A DNA stretch of 38,495 nt from a bacterium. Its GTDB lineage: Bacteria > Verrucomicrobiota > Verrucomicrobiia > Limisphaerales > UBA11358. Where the stretch lies: positions 1-38,495 of the forward strand of contig JAJXXW010000006.1 of the NCBI GenBank assembly GCA_021780905.1, written 5' to 3'. Positions within the stretch are counted from its first letter, which is position 1. Each line of letters starts with the position of its first letter. Made by a program: the position numbers and the translations under genes. Under the pieces are notes generated by a model. That model saw only the letters and a program-made list of their open reading frames with translations, made no database searches and was not told the origin of the DNA. This document shows, piece by piece, positions 36,601 through 38,495 of the stretch.

Positions 36601-37349
36601 ACACCGACGGCACCTTGTCGGTGTATTACCGCAGCACCAACAGCCAGATGAAACTGGGGCAAACCTACACGCTGGCAGCCACGAACGCGCTTTGGCGTGA
36701 CTACAGCTTCACCATTAATGATGCAAATTTTGCGACGACCAACGGCGTGGACATCCAGTTGGTGGCAACCAATTGCGATCCGGTATTGGAGTTTGTGGCG
36801 ATTAATTCCACGAATTACCTGGGTGTGCCGCCGCAGTTGATCGGTCCGCCCCCCGTGGCCAGCTTCACCACGACGCCCACCAACGGCATTCGTCCGCTGG
36901 CGGTCGTATTCAGCGACACGTCCGCCGGTGGCATCACGAATTTGCTGTGGGATTTTGGCGACGGTCAGACCACGAACACGGCGGCTGGGGCGGTGGTGGC
37001 ACACACTTACCAAACGAGCGGCACTTTCACGGTGAGTTTGGTGGCCGGCGGGCTGGGCGGGAGCGATACGAACACGCAAGCCGGGCTGGTGACGGTGTTG
37101 ACGCCCACCCCGCCGCAGATCAGCGGCATCAGTTTGTTCAGCGGCGATTCTCTGGTGTTGCAAGGTTCGGGCGGGCCCACCAACGGTGGGTATTACTACT
37201 GGCTGCGCAGTTCGACCAATCTGCTTTTGCCGCTGACCAGCTGGAGCATCGTGGCGACGAATCCCTTTGATGGGCAGGGCAACTTCAGCAACCAAATCCC
37301 GCTCACGCCGGGGGCACCCCCAACCTTCTACCGGTTGCAAATGCCGTGA
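33699..37349 (+). CDS. Secreted two-domain beta-helix polysaccharide-active protein (pectate-lyase-3/GH55-like) with PKD domain
   Basis: The 1216-residue protein begins with a signal peptide (MIIKAKLCHSFGPALSGALC, ...LALAAPVARGA). Two successive pectate-lyase-like right-handed beta-helix modules follow. The first (~30-440) has FNAAMSWLSGQGGGTVFVPA, and SNSLSVPNGVTLRG a little later. The second (~485-880) has NVMNYGATGDGVHDDTAAIQ and GGGIVFFPVGTNLVSQPLSV. Tandem modules of this type are typical of GH55 beta-1,3-glucanases and of Pectate_lyase_3 proteins; I cannot assign catalytic residues. A beta-sandwich (~890-1045), a PKD domain (~1050-1130, LLWDFGDGQTTNTAAGAVV) and the tail module (GGYYYWLRSSTNLLLPLTSW) end it. 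Probable role: binding or cleaving algal or plant polysaccharide outside the cell. It stands alone between inverted repeats, 120 nt after its truncated paralogue. Confidence 0.85.
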   Translation: MIIKAKLCHSFGPALSGALCAVLSALALAAPVARGATTSVNWRVIPDDTNYPTRDVIVAAVVIGDTNVGATLPANPATADCSAYFNAAMSWLSGQGGGTVFVPAGMYCFSNSLSVPNGVTLRGRWVPPGPMQPVTGTIFKIYAGQNISNAAPFLSVGGGSGGGLQGLSFWYPNQWATNWQYYPYTIQGSLVGTEELTLVNSYQGIYIPGANFDYVTDIYGCPLTAGLFIQHGPSLPRFYRINYSPNYWAWSGLPGSPTNAADWTALTTNMLGNTNSVAVDIRQTAGANLEGCVISGYCYGIRNASDPTYGSGTIAFHNDVVTNCTEGHRVEATAGISVFNCTFASTPTGIAYHQVGGRGDNFYACTLTGGSYSVLDDPNGSPLHTITLQNCVLTGPASINNNATLQMIGSSFTANTTTNILLNSGVNGVAIKGGTNCGPANIVNHSGLSGNNYVVITNATQPEPALLFPYPTMAHPGWRRPLQLTLFNVMNYGATGDGVHDDTAAIQAAIYAAETNGGGIVFFPVGTNLVSQPLSVTNGVELRGIAGLLNPNKDQPNILLINTGANHTNAPAFVTLGDYCGIRGINLQYVSQTWSNGIYIPYPYTVQCSGRSNYVWNILAGNSYQVVDFNGAHGGVADGCVMSGLVNTYKFDGGSTDCQIQYGALKPLGFYPGVNQNPASNDPNSISRTAINDIVDDATNITLIGIYTHDSHALVSVRGGDQINILEIHGEQLQNGILFESGQATVNLLDAGPSNVNHNDGTGSYDYWFQTNFSGSVTSVSPSATSEDENYTLRMDSTNAQFVTYGGSLNGGYPPLEAVKVAGMATIIGGNVGGCTLEVTAGGSFNVLDSTLGVMPYAPQAGFMTWTTNCQPNPANSFIAANLNNQTPIANGITVDTSNLASIVVDRSPSLGSTRDTNGDVLVGWHLANNGAGTGTAANNFNFTVPGRYFTTNGTWPTVNIEVYYLEDTDGTLSVYYRSTNSQMKLGQTYTLAATNALWRDYSFTINDANFATTNGVDIQLVATNCDPVLEFVAINSTNYLGVPPQLIGPPPVASFTTTPTNGIRPLAVVFSDTSAGGITNLLWDFGDGQTTNTAAGAVVAHTYQTSGTFTVSLVAGGLGGSDTNTQAGLVTVLTPTPPQISGISLFSGDSLVLQGSGGPTNGGYYYWLRSSTNLLLPLTSWSIVATNPFDGQGNFSNQIPLTPGAPPTFYRLQMP

Positions 37350-37524
37350 GGTGCTGACGGATGAGCCAGTTTCAAAACCTCCCATAGTTGATAGCTGCGG
37401 GTGAGTGTGGCGGGTGTTAAACGATGAAAAAACCATTTCCATCATCAACCACCGGCTGGGCGGCGCAGCGGGTTGCGCTGCGGGTTTCAAGGCCGCCCCT
37501 TGCCGGCGGCGGGCCGTGCGGGCT

Positions 37525-37641
37525 TCAACACAATCGCGCCAACAGCGCGGTGGCCGTCAGTGCCACCAAGCCGAATATCAAATGGCACATCACCTTGGCC
37601 CCGTCCCGCACGCGCACCCAGCGTCCGCCATAGCCAATCAT
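37525..37641 (-). CDS. Possible small membrane peptide or C-terminal gene remnant (38 aa)
   Basis: The minus strand from the ATG at 37641 reads MIGYGGRWVRVRDGAKVMCH, then a membrane-helix-like end LIFGLVALTATALLARLC and TGA. Basic residues before a hydrophobic helix make it look like a real protein tail. Its upstream end abuts the decayed IS1380 region, so it may be the 3' piece of a gene cut by that element. Too short to be sure. Confidence 0.3.
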   Translation of the reverse strand: MIGYGGRWVRVRDGAKVMCHLIFGLVALTATALLARLC

Positions 37642-37649
37642 TTCATCCA

Positions 37650-38253
37650 GGGGAGGGGCCGGGATTTTTGGTCACGGCGGCGGGATTTTGGGGCGGGTCA
37701 GGGGTGACAACGCGTGGTTTTTCCGGTCGTGGACAGAGTGCCCCCAACCCCCCATTGTTTTTCCACATGCCGGGGCAGCACTCACGGGGCTTCAACCGCT
37801 GCCCAAGGCGTGGTCGACCTGCCCGAAGAGCCGCTGATCGGGATAGCTGCTGCTCAACCGCAGTTGAATGCGCCGCGTGTTGCGCAGGACCACCGCGCCA
37901 ATCTTCAGCAACTTCAGCCGGATGGTCCCGGCCCGCGCCCGCGCCAGTTCCGTCCCGGCCAGTCCGAGCGCGCGCAACCGTTCCAGTAGCACCTAGGCGA
38001 AGCTCGACAGCAGCAGCCGAAACTGGTTGGCCCACCAGCCGTGGCAACGGGTCCGGTCGGCAAACAACCCCAACGGCTGTTCCTTGATCCGGTTCTCCAT
38101 CTCGCCTCGCGCACAATAAACTGCGTCGTAAAGTTCCTGCGCGGCCCCAGTGAGGTTGGTGACGAGGAAACGCGGGTTGCTGCCCTTGGCGGGCGGCTCC
38201 GCTGTTGCCCGGCAGCAGATACGCCACCAGCAATTGTTCGCCGCAGAACAACC
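37650..38253 (-). mobile_element. Decayed IS1380-family insertion sequence
   Basis: The minus strand carries the C-terminal third of an IS1380-type transposase followed by ~140 nt of non-coding end sequence (37650-37791). The other side stops abruptly at the inverted repeat at 38254. The 5' half of the transposase and the left IS end are missing. The exact element end near 37650 is inferred from where minus-strand IS-like sequence gives way to a different small frame. Confidence 0.65.
37792..38253 (-). pseudogene. IS1380-family transposase remnant
   Basis: Reading the minus strand, YPGWLFCGEQLLVAYLLPGN matches the 'YLPLY.FCG..LL.A.LRPSN' block of IS1380 transposases. After SGAA the frame shifts, near 38184-38200, and jumps to NPRFLVTNLTGAAQELYDAV, then YCARGEMENRIKEQPLGLFA and DRTRCHG..ANQFRLLLSSFA. 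About 100 residues that normally separate these blocks, including one catalytic Asp, are deleted. A TAG (37993-37995) replaces the expected Tyr of 'AYVLLERLR', and the frame then continues (VLLERLRALGLAG) to the TGA at 37792. So there is an internal deletion with frameshift plus one nonsense codon: not functional. Confidence 0.8.
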
Positions 38254-38495
38254 AGCCCGGATATTTCCTAGTGGGATTGAACCAAAAAAGGGGCGAGCGG
38301 GGCAGAAGGCTTGAAAACACTGATCCCGATGAAAACGCCACGGACCGCTGCTGCGCCGACAGACTGTCGAGAACTGCCTGGCTCTTGCCAGACCTCGGTT
38401 CCCGAAAAGTCGCGGCTGATTTTTCCGGGGGAACCCTTTCCAGCGCTGGCGGATGCCGGCTTGGACGTCACGGCGGCGCTGGCGCAATCTTTTGG
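38254..38495 (-). repeat. Right copy of the inverted repeat, continuing past the window edge
   Basis: This is the reverse complement of 32771-33046, from AGCCCGGATATTTCC (38254) to GCGCTGGCGCAATCTTTTGG (38495). It lacks the ~25-nt insert of the left copy. The window ends while the match is still running, so the true repeat is longer, or at least its end here is unknown. It directly abuts the decayed IS1380 transposase. Confidence 0.85.

Noticed and set aside
35895..37490. 531-codon minus frame opposite the beta-helix protein
   Set aside because: It is antisense to a protein with signal peptide, PKD and tail domain; no motifs of its own.

Overview
The window most likely comes from a member of the Verrucomicrobiota, probably the Pedosphaera/Limisphaera side of the phylum. 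This is inferred from the protein style: giant secreted proteins made of autotransporter-associated beta-strand repeats, PKD domains followed by a recurrent C-terminal module with an 'SSTNL.LPLT.W' motif, few Shine-Dalgarno sequences, GC-rich DNA, and gyrA/gyrB/gcvP of a deep-branching Gram-negative type. No 16S gene is present, so this is not a formal assignment.

Layout. (1) 1-7679, minus: one open frame of at least 2559 codons, running off the left edge. It encodes a secreted adhesin-like repeat protein carrying a GQSN-type (sialate O-acetylesterase/SASA) esterase domain. It is easily missed because only its start is in the window. (2) 7680-10950: an accessory region. It holds a decayed TPR gene, then an array of near-identical 108-nt attC sites (three complete, one truncated) separating three small cassette genes. 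No integron integrase is visible, so this is a CALIN-type array. The array ends in a junction with the C-terminal piece of a tyrosine recombinase, followed by tRNA-Val(CAC), an N-terminal integrase remnant, a transposase remnant and a terminator. (3) 10953-13033, plus: a compact SPFH/slipin, TPR membrane protein and FmdB-type zinc-ribbon cluster. (4) 13182-16764: a secreted proline-rich protein converging on, and overlapping by 4 nt, a two-gene minus operon (TPR-MshEN protein, then a PilB/GspE-type ATPase). (5) 16765-23034, plus: a decayed fibronectin-III gene, a very large bifunctional glycogen/maltodextrin debranching enzyme (GH13 plus amylo-1,6-glucosidase), a membrane protein and pdxH. (6) 23090-29200, minus: gyrB, gyrA and a DUF481-type outer-membrane protein. 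(7) 29433-32297, plus: single-chain gcvP. (8) 32771-38495: a two-domain beta-helix polysaccharide-active protein with PKD domain, preceded by an orphan copy of its own C-terminus. This pair is bracketed by inverted copies of a repeat of at least 240 bp, and the right copy abuts a decayed IS1380 transposase.

The regions most worth attention are the integron cassette array with its recombinase and tRNA scars, the inverted-repeat-bracketed polysaccharide module, and a set of 7-nt tandem repeats that have invaded linker regions of two housekeeping proteins (the debranching enzyme three times, GcvP once). Functionally the window mixes housekeeping genes (DNA gyrase, glycine cleavage P protein, PLP synthesis, glycogen turnover) with carbohydrate-facing secreted proteins and mobile debris. 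All readings are by eye; no database search was run.
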